DNA from: Streptomyces liliiviolaceus
GTDB lineage: Bacteria; Actinomycetota; Actinomycetes; Streptomycetales; Streptomycetaceae
NCBI RefSeq assembly: GCF_018070025.1
Contig: NZ_JAGPYQ010000001.1
Coordinates: forward strand, 930,001 to 994,000
Direction: 5' to 3'
DNA: 64,000 nt
The stretch's first letter is position 1. Each line of letters begins with the position of its first letter. Positions 50,317 through 60,326 of the stretch are shown here, one piece after another. A model generated the notes under the pieces. It worked only from the letters and a program-made list of their open reading frames with translations, searched no databases and was not told where the DNA came from. A program made the translations under genes and the position numbers.

Positions 50317-50916
50317 GTGAACCACGCGCAACTGACCGCCCTGGGCAGAGCCCTCCGCGTGCTGGGCGAGCACGGAGACGCCCTCTCCCCGGAGATGCCC
50401 GACGCCAAGCTCCACGAGGTGAAGGCGGATCTGAAGCGCGCCCTGGACCTCCTGGACGAGACCGTCACCACCGCGGCCCCCACCACCCGCTGCGCGGAAC
50501 ACCCCACGGGCCCGGTGGACGAGGACGCCCCCGACCTGTGCCTGCTCTGCGAGACCCGCCGCCGCCTGGCCCGCCGCTCGAAGGTGAACGACTCGTTCCA
50601 GGACTCCTTCCCGCAGGGCCGCCCGACGACCCCGGACGGGACGTCGGAACGGACCACGTCCCGTTACGGCGTCCGGGGCGACCGGCCCCAGCCCCAGCAG
50701 CGCTGGCTGCCGGAGATGTGGACCGGCCAGGCCTGGCAGCTCTGCGGCACGCCCCGCCGCGACAAGCAGGAGGCCGAGCTGTATCTCGCCGCACAGCGCC
50801 GCAGCCCCCGCCCCGGCATGGCGTACCGACTGGTCCACGAGTTCACGGACTACGAGGTGCTGCGCATCTGGGGCACCCCGGTGAAGGTGGACATCGAACC
50901 GATGGGAAACCTCTAG
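50317..50916 (+). CDS. Hypothetical protein with zinc-finger-like motif
   Basis: The 199-residue product starts at GTG 50317 (VNHAQLTALGRALRVLGEHG). An N-terminal helical part (ALSPEMPDAKLHEVKADLKR) is followed by TRCAEHPTGPVDEDAPDLCL with LCETRRRLA, a C-x2-H plus C-x2-C pattern that may bind zinc. The C-terminal part has WLPEMWTGQAWQLCGTPRRD and GMAYRLVHEFTDYEVLRIWG, resembling small streptomycete proteins of unknown role. It overlaps the convergent tannase-like gene by four bases. Confidence 0.72.
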   Translation: MNHAQLTALGRALRVLGEHGDALSPEMPDAKLHEVKADLKRALDLLDETVTTAAPTTRCAEHPTGPVDEDAPDLCLLCETRRRLARRSKVNDSFQDSFPQGRPTTPDGTSERTTSRYGVRGDRPQPQQRWLPEMWTGQAWQLCGTPRRDKQEAELYLAAQRRSPRPGMAYRLVHEFTDYEVLRIWGTPVKVDIEPMGNL

Positions 50917-52481
50917 CCCTGGGGCCGGCCCTGGTGCCGGTGGCCCGAGACCTCCCCGATCCACTCGACGAAGGCGCCCGGATCCTGGTCGGCCCCGTGC
51001 CCCGCGTCCCAGTAGTACGCGGTGTCGACGTCGTCACCCAGGCTCGTGAGACGGGCCGAGAGGTTGCCCGCGATCGACAGCGAGGTGTCGGTGTCCTTGG
51101 TGCCGAGGCGTATCCACCAGTGCTTCGCCCGGTTGTGGTTGAGGTTCTCGACGAGGTGGTGCATCGGGTTCATCAGGTCGAGCTTCGCGGGGATGTCGGC
51201 GTCCAGGCGCGCGCTGTCGCCGCTCTCGTGCCGCAGGCTGTAGAGCGTGAAGTGCCGGGCCTTCGTGGTCCCCGTGCCGAACAGGTTGTTCTCGGGGGTG
51301 GCCAGGGTGAAGCCGTCGAAGGACGGGGCGTTCTTCTTCCGGGCGCCCACATGCGTGAGGAAGCCGTCCCATGAGAAGGCGGCCCGCCCGCCCGAGCCGC
51401 CACCGGGAGTACCGCCCGGGGTCCAGGTGATGAAGGGGTTCGCGGCGAGATAGGCGGCCCGGTCCGCGTCCGGCAGTGCGGCCAGGTACCGCGTGGCCGA
51501 CGGCTCCAGATGCGTCCTCAGCAGGAACGCGTCCAGGTTGCGCGCGGTGAGGGCGCCGAAGCCCTTCGCCCGCAGCCCGAGCGAGGCCAGGTGCTCGGCG
51601 TACGCGGCCCTCAGCTCCCCGGAGACGGTCGGATCGACCTGCGCGCCACCGCCCAGCGGGTTGTCCCCCCAGCACCACTCCGCCATGTCGGCGTGTTCGA
51701 GGTCGATGATCGGGCACCAGGCCCCGGCGGCGAAGATCGCGTCGCTCGTGTCGGCCGCGCCGATCGCCTTCAGATACGGCTCGTAGAGCGGGCTGTCACC
51801 GGACGCGCCGAGCAGCGCGGACAGTGCCCCGCCCGCGCTGACCCCGGACGAGACGATCCGCCGTACGTCGCCGGGGACGCGGCCCTTGTTGAACGTCAGG
51901 TACCGCACGGCGGCCTTCAGGTCGACGATGACGGCCGGCGCCGTGCCGTAGTAGACCCCGGAGGCGTCGACGAGCGTACGACCGCGGGCGCCGGGCTCCA
52001 CGACGACGTACCCGGCGGCGAGCGCGAGCGCCTGGCGGCTGGTTCCGCCGCCCATCCCGGACGCGACGATGCCGGTGTTGTCCGCGACGGACGACGGCAT
52101 GTACCCGCCGATGCCGTTGGCGAGGAGGATCGGGGCGCCCGTGGCGTCCACGGCCGTGCCGTCGATCCGCACCGGCACGCTGACGTTCAGGGACTGGTAG
52201 GTCGCGTCGACCGGCTCGGCCACGTAGGAGGCGACCTTGTAGAAGCGGTACACGACCTCGTGGGCGACGCCGCCGGTGTCCTGGATGGTGAGGGTCGACT
52301 CGGCGTAGGCGTCCGGATCGAAGGCCAGATCCGCCGAAGCCCCCGCCTCCACCCCGGTCCCGGTCCCGGCCGCGGACTCGGGCCGCCGGTCGGGCGTGGC
52401 GGCCCGCGCGCCGGAACCGAACCCGACCGCCGTCCCCACGGTCGCCGCGGTTGCCCCCATGACCACTGCTCTGCGCTTCAC
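50913..52481 (-). CDS. Secreted tannase/feruloyl-esterase-like alpha/beta hydrolase
   Basis: The 522-residue protein starts MKRRAVVMGATAATVGTAVG, a signal peptide with a basic n-region and GSGARAA end; an RR pair at residues 3-4 is not a clear Tat motif. The nucleophile elbow is SSGVSAGGALSALLGASGD (GxSxG near residue 215). The catalytic His is in YYWDAGHGADQDPGAF near the C-terminus, with Asp in the intervening LGTKDTDTSL region. The layout fits subtype-B tannase-like esterases that split gallate or ferulate esters from plant polymers outside the cell. Ester substrates are inferred. Confidence 0.78.
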   Translation of the reverse strand: MKRRAVVMGATAATVGTAVGFGSGARAATPDRRPESAAGTGTGVEAGASADLAFDPDAYAESTLTIQDTGGVAHEVVYRFYKVASYVAEPVDATYQSLNVSVPVRIDGTAVDATGAPILLANGIGGYMPSSVADNTGIVASGMGGGTSRQALALAAGYVVVEPGARGRTLVDASGVYYGTAPAVIVDLKAAVRYLTFNKGRVPGDVRRIVSSGVSAGGALSALLGASGDSPLYEPYLKAIGAADTSDAIFAAGAWCPIIDLEHADMAEWCWGDNPLGGGAQVDPTVSGELRAAYAEHLASLGLRAKGFGALTARNLDAFLLRTHLEPSATRYLAALPDADRAAYLAANPFITWTPGGTPGGGSGGRAAFSWDGFLTHVGARKKNAPSFDGFTLATPENNLFGTGTTKARHFTLYSLRHESGDSARLDADIPAKLDLMNPMHHLVENLNHNRAKHWWIRLGTKDTDTSLSIAGNLSARLTSLGDDVDTAYYWDAGHGADQDPGAFVEWIGEVSGHRHQGRPQG

Positions 52482-52682
52482 GTCCGTCTCCTGTCCTCAA
52501 GCACGGCTCGAAGCACTCAGTGCACCAGCCGTTCCTGAGGACTTCCCCTGCCCCTGCGGTGACGGCGCAGGGAACCGGCCAACGGCCCGGACACCCACGT
52601 CCTGCCTGCTCCGCCGCCATACCGAGCGAATCGCCCACAAAATTGTCAGCAATTTTGGCGCAAATCCGCACGGCCCGTCGCC

Positions 52683-53249
52683 CTACCCCAATGGGCTCAG
52701 CCCCACCACCGCCAACCGGAACAACCGGTCCGCCTCCGCCGCGGGGTCCCGGTGATGTTCCGTGGCGAGCACGATGCCGACCGCGAGCGTGATCAGGTCG
52801 GCGACCGTGACGCCCGCCGCCACCGCGCCGTCCCGCACGGCGCGGCGGAGCAGCGGCCCCCCCGCCTCCTCCAGCGACCACGAGCAGGAGTTCTCGTGCA
52901 CCGGATCGACCGGGGACCCGTCGTACGTCAGCGCGGCGGCCAGCCCGCGCGCGGAGACGCAGTAGGCGACGACGTCACCCATCCACTCCAGGAGGGCATC
53001 CCTGCTGTCGCCCTGATCCGTCAGTTCCTCGGCGCGGGCACAGAGCGCCTCGATCCGCGTCCGCGACACCGCCTCCAGGAGCGCGCGACGCGTCGGGAAG
53101 TGCCGGCGGACCGTGGCGGAGCCGACCCCCGCGGTGCGCGCGATCTGCTCCAGGGACGCGTCCGCCCCGTGCGCGGCGACCTCCTCCTCGGCCACCGCGA
53201 GGATGCGCGCGTAGTTGCGCCTGGCGTCGGCGCGCTGATGGTCGGGCAT
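52683..53249 (-). CDS. TetR-family transcriptional regulator
   Basis: The 188-residue protein starts MPDHQRADARRNYARILAVA behind GAGGTGAG. The DNA-binding domain is complete: LEQIARTAGVGSATVRRHFP then TRRALLEAVSRTRI. The C-terminal half matches the TetR group that controls NAD(P)-binding oxidoreductases. It is divergent from the NmrA-like gene, and two copies of a 21-bp palindrome fill the gap, so it most likely represses both genes and responds to a small molecule. Confidence 0.92.
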   Translation of the reverse strand: MPDHQRADARRNYARILAVAEEEVAAHGADASLEQIARTAGVGSATVRRHFPTRRALLEAVSRTRIEALCARAEELTDQGDSRDALLEWMGDVVAYCVSARGLAAALTYDGSPVDPVHENSCSWSLEEAGGPLLRRAVRDGAVAAGVTVADLITLAVGIVLATEHHRDPAAEADRLFRLAVVGLSPLG

Positions 53250-53272
53250 CGGATCTCACCTCGTGCTTTGTC

Positions 53273-53328
53273 AAACGGCGGGCCCCGCCATATCTTAGGC
53301 GAAGAGGAAACGGCGGGCCCCGCCGTTT
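53273..53328. promoter_or_regulatory. Twin TetR operators in the divergent gap
   Basis: AAACGGCGGG-C-CCCGCCGTTT at 53308-53328 is a perfect 10+1+10 palindrome. A near copy at 53273-53293 keeps the left arm and changes two bases of the right arm. The two are centred 35 bp apart, with TATCTT between them. Confidence 0.75.
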
Positions 53329-53359
53329 TGATGCGTCAGCGCCTCGAAGGAGCACCCGC

Positions 53360-54295
53360 ATGCCCGGAACCACAGGCTCAGACTCCGCACCCGTCCTGGT
53401 CACGGGCGCCACCGGCAGACAGGGCGGCGCCACCGCCCGCGCCCTGCTCACGGCGGGGATTCCCGTACGGGCGCTGGTACGCGACCCGGCCACGGACCGC
53501 GCCAAGGCCGTCGAGGCGCTCGGCGCGGAACTGGTCACCGGCGATCTCCACGACCGCGACTCCGTGACGCGCGCCGCTCAGGGCGTCCGCGCGGTCTTCT
53601 CCGTACAGATGCCCGGCATCACGGAGGACGGCTTCGACTTCGACGGGGAGGTGCGGCAGGGCGTCAACCTCATCGAGGGCGCCAGGGCGGCCGGAGTGCC
53701 GCAGTTCGTGCACACCTCCGTCAGCGGTGCCGGTCAGCACACGGAGGATCCCGGCTGGGCCGAGGGGCGGTGGGCGTCGACGGCGGCCACGCTGGAGGCC
53801 AAGCGGGAGATCCAGGACCGGCTCCGCGAGGCGGGCTTCCCCCGCTGGACGCTGCTCAAGCCGGGCTTCTTCATGGAGAACTTCCTCCCGTCGATGCGGT
53901 TCCTGTTCCCGCGCGGGGTCGAGGGCGGGATCGTCAGCGTGCTCAAGCCCACGACCCACCTGTCCCTCGCCGCGGTGGACGACATCGGCACGGCTGCCGC
54001 CGCGGCCGTCGCAGCGCCGGAACGGTTCGACCGCGTCGAGCTGGAACTGGCCAGCGACTACCTGTCGATGGCGCGGATCGCCGAGATCCTCTCCCGGGCG
54101 CTGGGTACGCGTCTGGCGGCGCCGGACATGACGGAGGTGGAGGCGCTGGCCGCTGGGATGCCGGCGATGGGGGCGTCGCACGAGCGCCTGAACGTCGTCG
54201 GTCAGCCCGGCCGCCCCCAGTTCGCCCGCGACCTCGGCATCGCCCTGACCCCCTTCGAACGGTGGACAACCCAACACCTGCCCCCGACAACCTGA
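53360..54295 (+). CDS. NmrA/HSCARG-like NAD(P)-binding protein
   Basis: The 311-residue protein starts MPGTTGSDSAPVLVTGATGR. VLVTGATGRQGGATARALL is the glycine-rich dinucleotide-binding loop, and VRALVRDPATDRAKAVEALG shows the Arg that prefers NADP. VRAVFSVQMPGITEDG, QFVHTSVSGAGQH and WTLLKPGFFMENFLPS follow the atypical short-chain reductase pattern of NmrA-like proteins. Such proteins may sense NADP/NADPH or reduce quinones. GAAGGAG precedes the ATG. It is divergently paired with a TetR regulator through twin operators. Confidence 0.9.
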   Translation: MPGTTGSDSAPVLVTGATGRQGGATARALLTAGIPVRALVRDPATDRAKAVEALGAELVTGDLHDRDSVTRAAQGVRAVFSVQMPGITEDGFDFDGEVRQGVNLIEGARAAGVPQFVHTSVSGAGQHTEDPGWAEGRWASTAATLEAKREIQDRLREAGFPRWTLLKPGFFMENFLPSMRFLFPRGVEGGIVSVLKPTTHLSLAAVDDIGTAAAAAVAAPERFDRVELELASDYLSMARIAEILSRALGTRLAAPDMTEVEALAAGMPAMGASHERLNVVGQPGRPQFARDLGIALTPFERWTTQHLPPTT

Positions 54296-54370
54296 CCCCG
54301 TCTGCTCCGCCCCCGCCGCCCCTACCCATCCCCGTCCACACATGGGGGCTCCGCCCCCTCGCCCCCTTTC

Positions 54371-54565
54371 GCGCAGTTCCCCGCGCCCCTAGCTACCTAG
54401 GGGCGCGGGGAACTGCGCGAGCAACCCCCACCACCCCGCAGCCAACCCCCCACCCGCACCCCCACCCCCTAGGGGCGCGGGGAACTGCGCAATCCCGTAG
54501 GCCCGCCCCCACCGGACCCGCACGGACAGGGGCGCGGGGAACTGCGCAATCGGTTGGCCCCACCC
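54371..54565. repeat. Four K elements including a perfect 22-bp hairpin
   Basis: The reverse core at 54371-54389 and forward core at 54400-54418 extend into a perfect 22-bp stem (54371-54392 with 54397-54418) closed by a CTAC loop. Further forward cores lie at 54472-54490 and 54529-54547. The cluster fills the 307-base gap between convergent genes; nothing else is seen. Confidence 0.9.
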
Positions 54566-54602
54566 CCACCGGCCCGCAGCCAAAGCCGCGCCCCGCCCGA
54601 AA

Positions 54603-55739
54603 TCAGCTGAGCGAGCGCAGCGCCCCCGCATCGAAGGCAGCCAGTTCCCCGAACCGCCCGTCCAGCACCTTCACGGCCCACTCCGGGTCCTGGAGCAGCG
54701 CGCGGCCGACCGCGATCATGTCGAACTCCTCGTTCTCCAGCCGGTCGAGCAGATCGTCGATGCCCTTGACCGGCGCGCCCTCGCCACGGAACCCCTTGAG
54801 GAAGTCCCCGTCCAAGCCGACCGACCCGACGGTGATGGCGGGCTTGCCGGTGAGCTTCTTCGTCCAGCCGGCCAGGTTCAGGTCGGAGCCGTCGAACTCC
54901 GGCAGCCAGTAGCGCCGCGTCGACGCGTGGAAGGCGTCCACTCCGGCCGCGGCCAGGGGCGCCAGCAAAGAGTCGAGCTCCGCCGGGGTCTGTGCCAGGC
55001 GCGCCTTGTAGACCTCCTGCTTCCACTGCGAGTAGCGGAAGAGGACGGGGAAGGTCGGCGAGACGACCGCCCGCACCGCGGCCACGATCTCCGCGGCGAA
55101 CTTCGTACGGGCGACGAGGTCCCCGCCGTACCCGTCCGTGCGGCGGTTGGTGCCCGCCCACAGGAACTGGTCGAGCAGATAGCCGTGCGCGCCGTGCAGC
55201 TCCACCCCGTCGAAGCCGATGCGCTCGGCGTCGGCCGCGGCGTCGGCGAAGGCCTGGATGACGTCGTCGAGGTCGGCCTGGGTCATCTCCTTGCCCTGGC
55301 CGGCGGTGCCGTCCATGCGCAGGCCGGACGGACCGACCGCGGGCGCGTCCGCGAACGGCGGTTCCCCGGCGGAGCGCACCATGCCGATGTGCCAGAGCTG
55401 CGGCACGATCGTCCCGCCCGCCGCGTGCACGTCCGCGGCGACCTTCGCCCACCCGGCGAGCTGCTCCTCGCCGTGGAACCGCGGGACCCGGTCGCTGTTC
55501 CCGGCCGACTCGTGGCCCACGTACGTGCCTTCGGTGACGATCAGACCGACACCGGCGGCGGCGCGGCGCGCGTAGTACGACGCCACGTCCTCCCCGGGAA
55601 CTCCGCCCGGCGAGAACTGCCGGGTCATCGGCGCCATCGCGATCCGGTTCGGAACGGTCAGCCCGTTGAGGGCGACGGGCCGGGAGAGAACCTCGGCGGC
55701 GCGGGAGGCGGAGGGAGAGGCGGAGGCGGCGACGGTCAC
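54603..55739 (-). CDS. Old Yellow Enzyme-family NADH:flavin oxidoreductase
   Basis: The 378-residue FMN enzyme starts at GTG 55739 (VTVAASASPSASRAAEVLSR), with GGAG 7 bases upstream; the longer frame to 55844 is rejected. RIAMAPMTRQFSPGGVPGED opens the barrel, IVPQLWHIGMVRS is the FMN contact region, and FDGVELHGAHGYLLDQFLWA carries the substrate-binding His pair in HGAH. FDMIAVGRALLQDPEW is the phosphate-binding end. Enzymes of this class reduce activated C=C bonds. A clean inverted repeat upstream (55775-55798) suggests specific regulation. Confidence 0.93.
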   Translation of the reverse strand: MTVAASASPSASRAAEVLSRPVALNGLTVPNRIAMAPMTRQFSPGGVPGEDVASYYARRAAAGVGLIVTEGTYVGHESAGNSDRVPRFHGEEQLAGWAKVAADVHAAGGTIVPQLWHIGMVRSAGEPPFADAPAVGPSGLRMDGTAGQGKEMTQADLDDVIQAFADAAADAERIGFDGVELHGAHGYLLDQFLWAGTNRRTDGYGGDLVARTKFAAEIVAAVRAVVSPTFPVLFRYSQWKQEVYKARLAQTPAELDSLLAPLAAAGVDAFHASTRRYWLPEFDGSDLNLAGWTKKLTGKPAITVGSVGLDGDFLKGFRGEGAPVKGIDDLLDRLENEEFDMIAVGRALLQDPEWAVKVLDGRFGELAAFDAGALRSLS

Positions 55740-55774
55740 GTGGGGGCTCCTCATGGGGGGAGAAGGGAGGGAAT

Positions 55775-55798
55775 TGCACATCCCATCGGGTATGTGCA
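55775..55798. promoter_or_regulatory. Putative operator of the Old Yellow Enzyme gene
   Basis: TGCACAT (55775-55781) and ATGTGCA (55792-55798) are perfect 7-bp inverted repeats around a 10-base spacer, 36-59 bases before the start codon. A second palindrome, CATGCGCATG, follows directly. Confidence 0.5.
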
Positions 55799-55884
55799 TG
55801 CGCATGGATAACTCCCCGGACAACCATCCCGGCGACCGAGGCATTCCGCCGCCCCGCCGCCCACCCCTGTGACCCCGGACACGC

Positions 55885-55922
55885 CCGAGGGCGGCACCCC
55901 TGGAATGGGGTGCCGCCCTCGG
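55885..55922 (-). terminator. Strong hairpin terminator of groEL2
   Basis: A perfect 16-bp stem (55885-55900 with 55907-55922, core GGGCGGCACCCC/GGGGTGCCGCCC) with a TGGAAT loop lies 69 bases beyond the reverse-strand stop. It separates the chaperonin gene from the oxidoreductase. Confidence 0.8.
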
Positions 55923-55990
55923 TTCGTACAGCTGTGATGAAGCAGTGCCGCAGCGGTGCCGCGGCGGTGGACCGCCGATCCGTCTCCGGA

Positions 55991-57976
<1,986 letters not shown>

Positions 57977-58183
57977 TCAGCCGGTCGCCAGACGGACCAT
58001 GTCCGCCTGCGGCCCCTTCTGGCCTTGCGAGATCTCAAAATCGACCCGCTGACCCTCTTCCAGGGTGCGGTAGCCGTCCATCTGAATCGCGCTGTAGTGG
58101 ACGAATACATCCGCACCACCGTCGACCGCGATGAAGCCGTACCCCTTCTCCGCGTTGAACCATTTGACGGTGCCCTGAGCCAT
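57977..58183 (-). CDS. Cold-shock protein (CspA/ScoF type)
   Basis: The 68-residue product starts [20 protein letters not shown] and is a complete cold-shock domain with KGYGFI (RNP1) and DVFVHYSAI (RNP2). It ends in [10 protein letters not shown]. It binds single-stranded RNA and melts secondary structure. GGGGAG lies 7 bases before ATG 58183. It is the short, single-domain type, unlike the extended one at 28130. A long leader with a hairpin precedes it, as is usual for cold-induced csp genes. Confidence 0.95.
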   Translation of the reverse strand: MAQGTVKWFNAEKGYGFIAVDGGADVFVHYSAIQMDGYRTLEEGQRVDFEISQGQKGPQADMVRLATG

Positions 58184-58322
58184 GCCTAACTCCCCTATTA
58201 CTGGCCCTTGCACAGACCCGCACTTCGCGGATCCGGGTCAGACCTCACCCCCCAACGGTTGGGGGTGTGCGCCGGAACGCGTCGACCGCGGCTGAATGTA
58301 TCCGTCCAACTGCCGTCTGCAA
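58184..58322 (-). promoter_or_regulatory. Predicted promoter and 5' leader of the cold-shock gene
   Basis: On the reverse strand, TTGCAG (58317-58322) and TACATT (58295-58300) are spaced 16 bp, giving a leader of about 105 bases. The leader contains a hairpin around 58249-58265 (CCCCAAC-G-GTTGGGG). The element is predicted only. Confidence 0.4.
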
Positions 58323-58536
58323 CAGGTCAATCCGACGAGAATTCCGGGCACGGCTGATCGGAAATATGTGAAGGATTTACGAAGGATCAGGGCAAGTCGG
58401 GCCCGGTAAATGCCATAAACGGCTCAAAATGACCAGTTACTTTGGCTACTTCTTGTCGGGCTCCGGGCGCGAACTCATAAGCGCCGATCTTGCGAAGCGA
58501 AGCAGCTTCCCCAACTGTACCGCGCTCAACCATACA
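58323..58536. other. AT-richer intergenic stretch without a clear gene
   Basis: This 214-base segment is noticeably less GC-rich than its surroundings. A reverse frame from 58533 to 58387 reads MVERGTVGEAASLRKIGAYE and on to FTGPDLP, but its third codon positions are not GC-biased, so it is probably not a Streptomyces-style gene. It may be leader, promoter or foreign DNA. Confidence 0.35.
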
Positions 58537-58575
58537 GAATTGCCCCCTCCGCTTCAGGCGCGGAGGGGGCAATTC
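58537..58575 (-). terminator. Strong hairpin terminator of the sulfur-carrier operon
   Basis: A perfect 16-bp stem (58537-58552 with 58560-58575, core TTGCCCCCTCC/GGAGGGGGCAA) with a 7-base loop lies 73 bases beyond the stop of the MoaD/CysO-like gene. Confidence 0.8.
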
Positions 58576-58647
58576 GATGAACTCTGCGTGTTCGACATTA
58601 CCAAGGGTAACGAACGGCGCCGCCGAACGGGGCACCGTGCGGGGCGC

Positions 58648-58923
58648 TCAGCCTCCGGCGACCGCCGGGATGATCGAGACCCCGACGCCGTCCGGCGTAG
58701 CCGTCTCAAGCCCCTGCTCGAAGCGGACGTCGTCGTCGTTCACGTACACGTTGACGAACCGCCGCAGCTTGCCCTGGTCGTCCAGGACGCGGGCGGCGAT
58801 ACCGGTGTGGTTCTTCTCCAGATCGGCGATGACCTCGGCGAGGGTCGCCCCTTCGGCGGCCACTTCGGCCTGCCCACCGGTGTAGGTACGCAGAATGGTG
58901 GGGATACGGACGTTGACGCTCAC
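58648..58923 (-). CDS. MoaD/ThiS/CysO-type sulfur carrier protein
   Basis: The 91-residue beta-grasp protein starts MSVNVRIPTILRTYTGGQAE and ends VSIIPAVAGG. The C-terminal Gly-Gly becomes a thiocarboxylate after activation by a MoeB/MoeZ-type enzyme. RFVNVYVNDDDVRFEQGLET is close to mycobacterial CysO, which donates sulfur for cysteine synthesis. It lies 69 bases after a threonine-synthase-like gene under a SAM-I riboswitch, so it is more likely a sulfur donor for amino-acid synthesis than for molybdopterin. The activating enzyme is not in the window. Confidence 0.88.
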   Translation of the reverse strand: MSVNVRIPTILRTYTGGQAEVAAEGATLAEVIADLEKNHTGIAARVLDDQGKLRRFVNVYVNDDDVRFEQGLETATPDGVGVSIIPAVAGG

Positions 58924-58954
58924 GGGACCTCCATCAGGTAGGGCTGTGGTACAG

Positions 58955-58986
58955 CGCCCCTTCTTCGGGGGCGCGGGGAACTGCGA
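58955..58986. repeat. K-like element between the carrier and the synthase genes
   Basis: GCGCCCC-TTCTTC-GGGGGCGC forms a 7-8-bp hairpin whose right arm continues as GCGGGGAACTGCGA, a K core with an altered end. It lies between two genes of the probable operon and may tune expression of the second. Confidence 0.65.
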
Positions 58987-58992
58987 CAGCGA

Positions 58993-60309
58993 TCAGGACC
59001 CGAGCCCAGCCTCGTGGAAGGAGTCGAGGTTCGGGCGGATGGTCGCGGTCAGCCCCGTGTCGGAGGCGACGGCGTCCAGCGTCTTCAGACCGTCCCCCGT
59101 GTTGAGGACGACGGTCGTCAGACTCGGGTCCAGCAGACCGGCCTCGATCAGCTTCTTCGTCACCCCCACCGTCACCCCGCCGGCGGTCTCCGCGAAGATC
59201 CCCTCGGTCCGCGCCAGCAGCTTGATCGCGTCGACGACCTGGTCGTCGTTCACGTCCTCCACGGCCCCGCCCGTCCGGCGGGCGATGTCGAGCACGTACG
59301 GCCCGTCGGCCGGGTTGCCGATGGCGAGGGACTTCGCGATCGTGTCCGGCTTCTGCGGCCGTACGACGTCGTGCCCGGCCTTGTAGGCGACGGACACCGG
59401 CGAACAGCCCTCGGCCTGGGCACCGAAGATCTTGTACGGCTTGTCCTCGACCAGACCGAGCTGGATCAGCTCCTTCAGCCCCTTGTCGATCTTCGTCAGC
59501 TGCGAACCGGAGGCGATCGGTACGACCAGCTGGTCCGGCAGCCGCCAGCCGAGCTGCTCACAGATCTCGTACGCCAGGGTCTTGGAGCCCTCCGCGTAGT
59601 ACGGCCGCAGGTTGACGTTGACGAAGCCCCAGCCCTCGCCGGCCGGGTCGCCGATCAGCTCGGAGCAGAAGCGGTTCACGTCGTCGTAGTTGCCCTCGAT
59701 GCCGACGAGCTCGCCGCCGTAGACCGCGGCCATGACGACCTTGCCCTGCTCCAGGTCGTGCGGGATGAACACGCAGGAACGGAAGCCGGCCCGCGCGGCG
59801 GCGGCGCCCACCGCGCCCGCGAGGTTGCCGGTGGAGGAGCAGGAGAGCGTGGTGAAGCCGAAGGCGCGCGCGGCCTCCAGCGCCTGGGCGACGACACGGT
59901 CCTTGAAGGAGTGCGTCGGGTTGCCGGAGTCGTCCTTCACGAAGAGCTTGCCGGCGTCGACGCCCAGCTCACGGGCCAGGTTGTCGGCCTTGACGAGCTT
60001 GGTCCAGCCCGGGTTGATGTTCGGCTTGTCCGCCACGTCCGCGGGGACGGGCAGCAGCGGCGCGTACCGCCAGATGTTCGCGGGACCGGCTTCGATCCGC
60101 TTGCGGAGTTCCTCGGTGTCGTAACCGGAGAAGTCGTACGCGATCTCCAGCGGGCCGAAACACTCCTCGCAGGCGAAGACCGGACCGAGCGGTACGCGGT
60201 GACCGCACTCGCGGCAGGAGAGCGCGGCGGCCGGACCGAGATCGACGGCGTTCGCGGAGTCCGCGGAGGGGGTGGAGTTCGTGGTGCTTGCAACTGTCTG
60301 CGCAGCCAT
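58993..60309 (-). CDS. thrC: Threonine-synthase-family PLP enzyme (possible O-phosphohomoserine sulfhydrylase)
   Basis: The 438-residue PLP enzyme starts MAAQTVASTTNSTPSADSAN. CRECGH and CEECFG (about 32-52) form an N-terminal zinc ribbon. NPTHSFKDRVVAQALEAA carries the PLP lysine, CSSTGNLAGAVGAAAARAG binds the PLP phosphate, and VPIASGSQLTKIDKG follows. By family it would turn O-phosphohomoserine into threonine. Streptomycetes usually have another thrC in the hom-thrC-thrB operon, and this copy sits under a SAM-I riboswitch with a sulfur-carrier gene. A role in homocysteine formation from O-phosphohomoserine is therefore an attractive alternative (inference). Sequence alone cannot settle it. 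Confidence 0.85.
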   Translation of the reverse strand: MAAQTVASTTNSTPSADSANAVDLGPAAALSCRECGHRVPLGPVFACEECFGPLEIAYDFSGYDTEELRKRIEAGPANIWRYAPLLPVPADVADKPNINPGWTKLVKADNLARELGVDAGKLFVKDDSGNPTHSFKDRVVAQALEAARAFGFTTLSCSSTGNLAGAVGAAAARAGFRSCVFIPHDLEQGKVVMAAVYGGELVGIEGNYDDVNRFCSELIGDPAGEGWGFVNVNLRPYYAEGSKTLAYEICEQLGWRLPDQLVVPIASGSQLTKIDKGLKELIQLGLVEDKPYKIFGAQAEGCSPVSVAYKAGHDVVRPQKPDTIAKSLAIGNPADGPYVLDIARRTGGAVEDVNDDQVVDAIKLLARTEGIFAETAGGVTVGVTKKLIEAGLLDPSLTTVVLNTGDGLKTLDAVASDTGLTATIRPNLDSFHEAGLGS

Positions 60310-60326
60310 GGAGGCGAGGCCCTTTC

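Noticed and set aside
58387..58533. Small reverse-strand gene of 48 codons
   Set aside because: Codon third positions are not GC-biased and no ribosome binding site is seen; recorded only as an AT-richer region.
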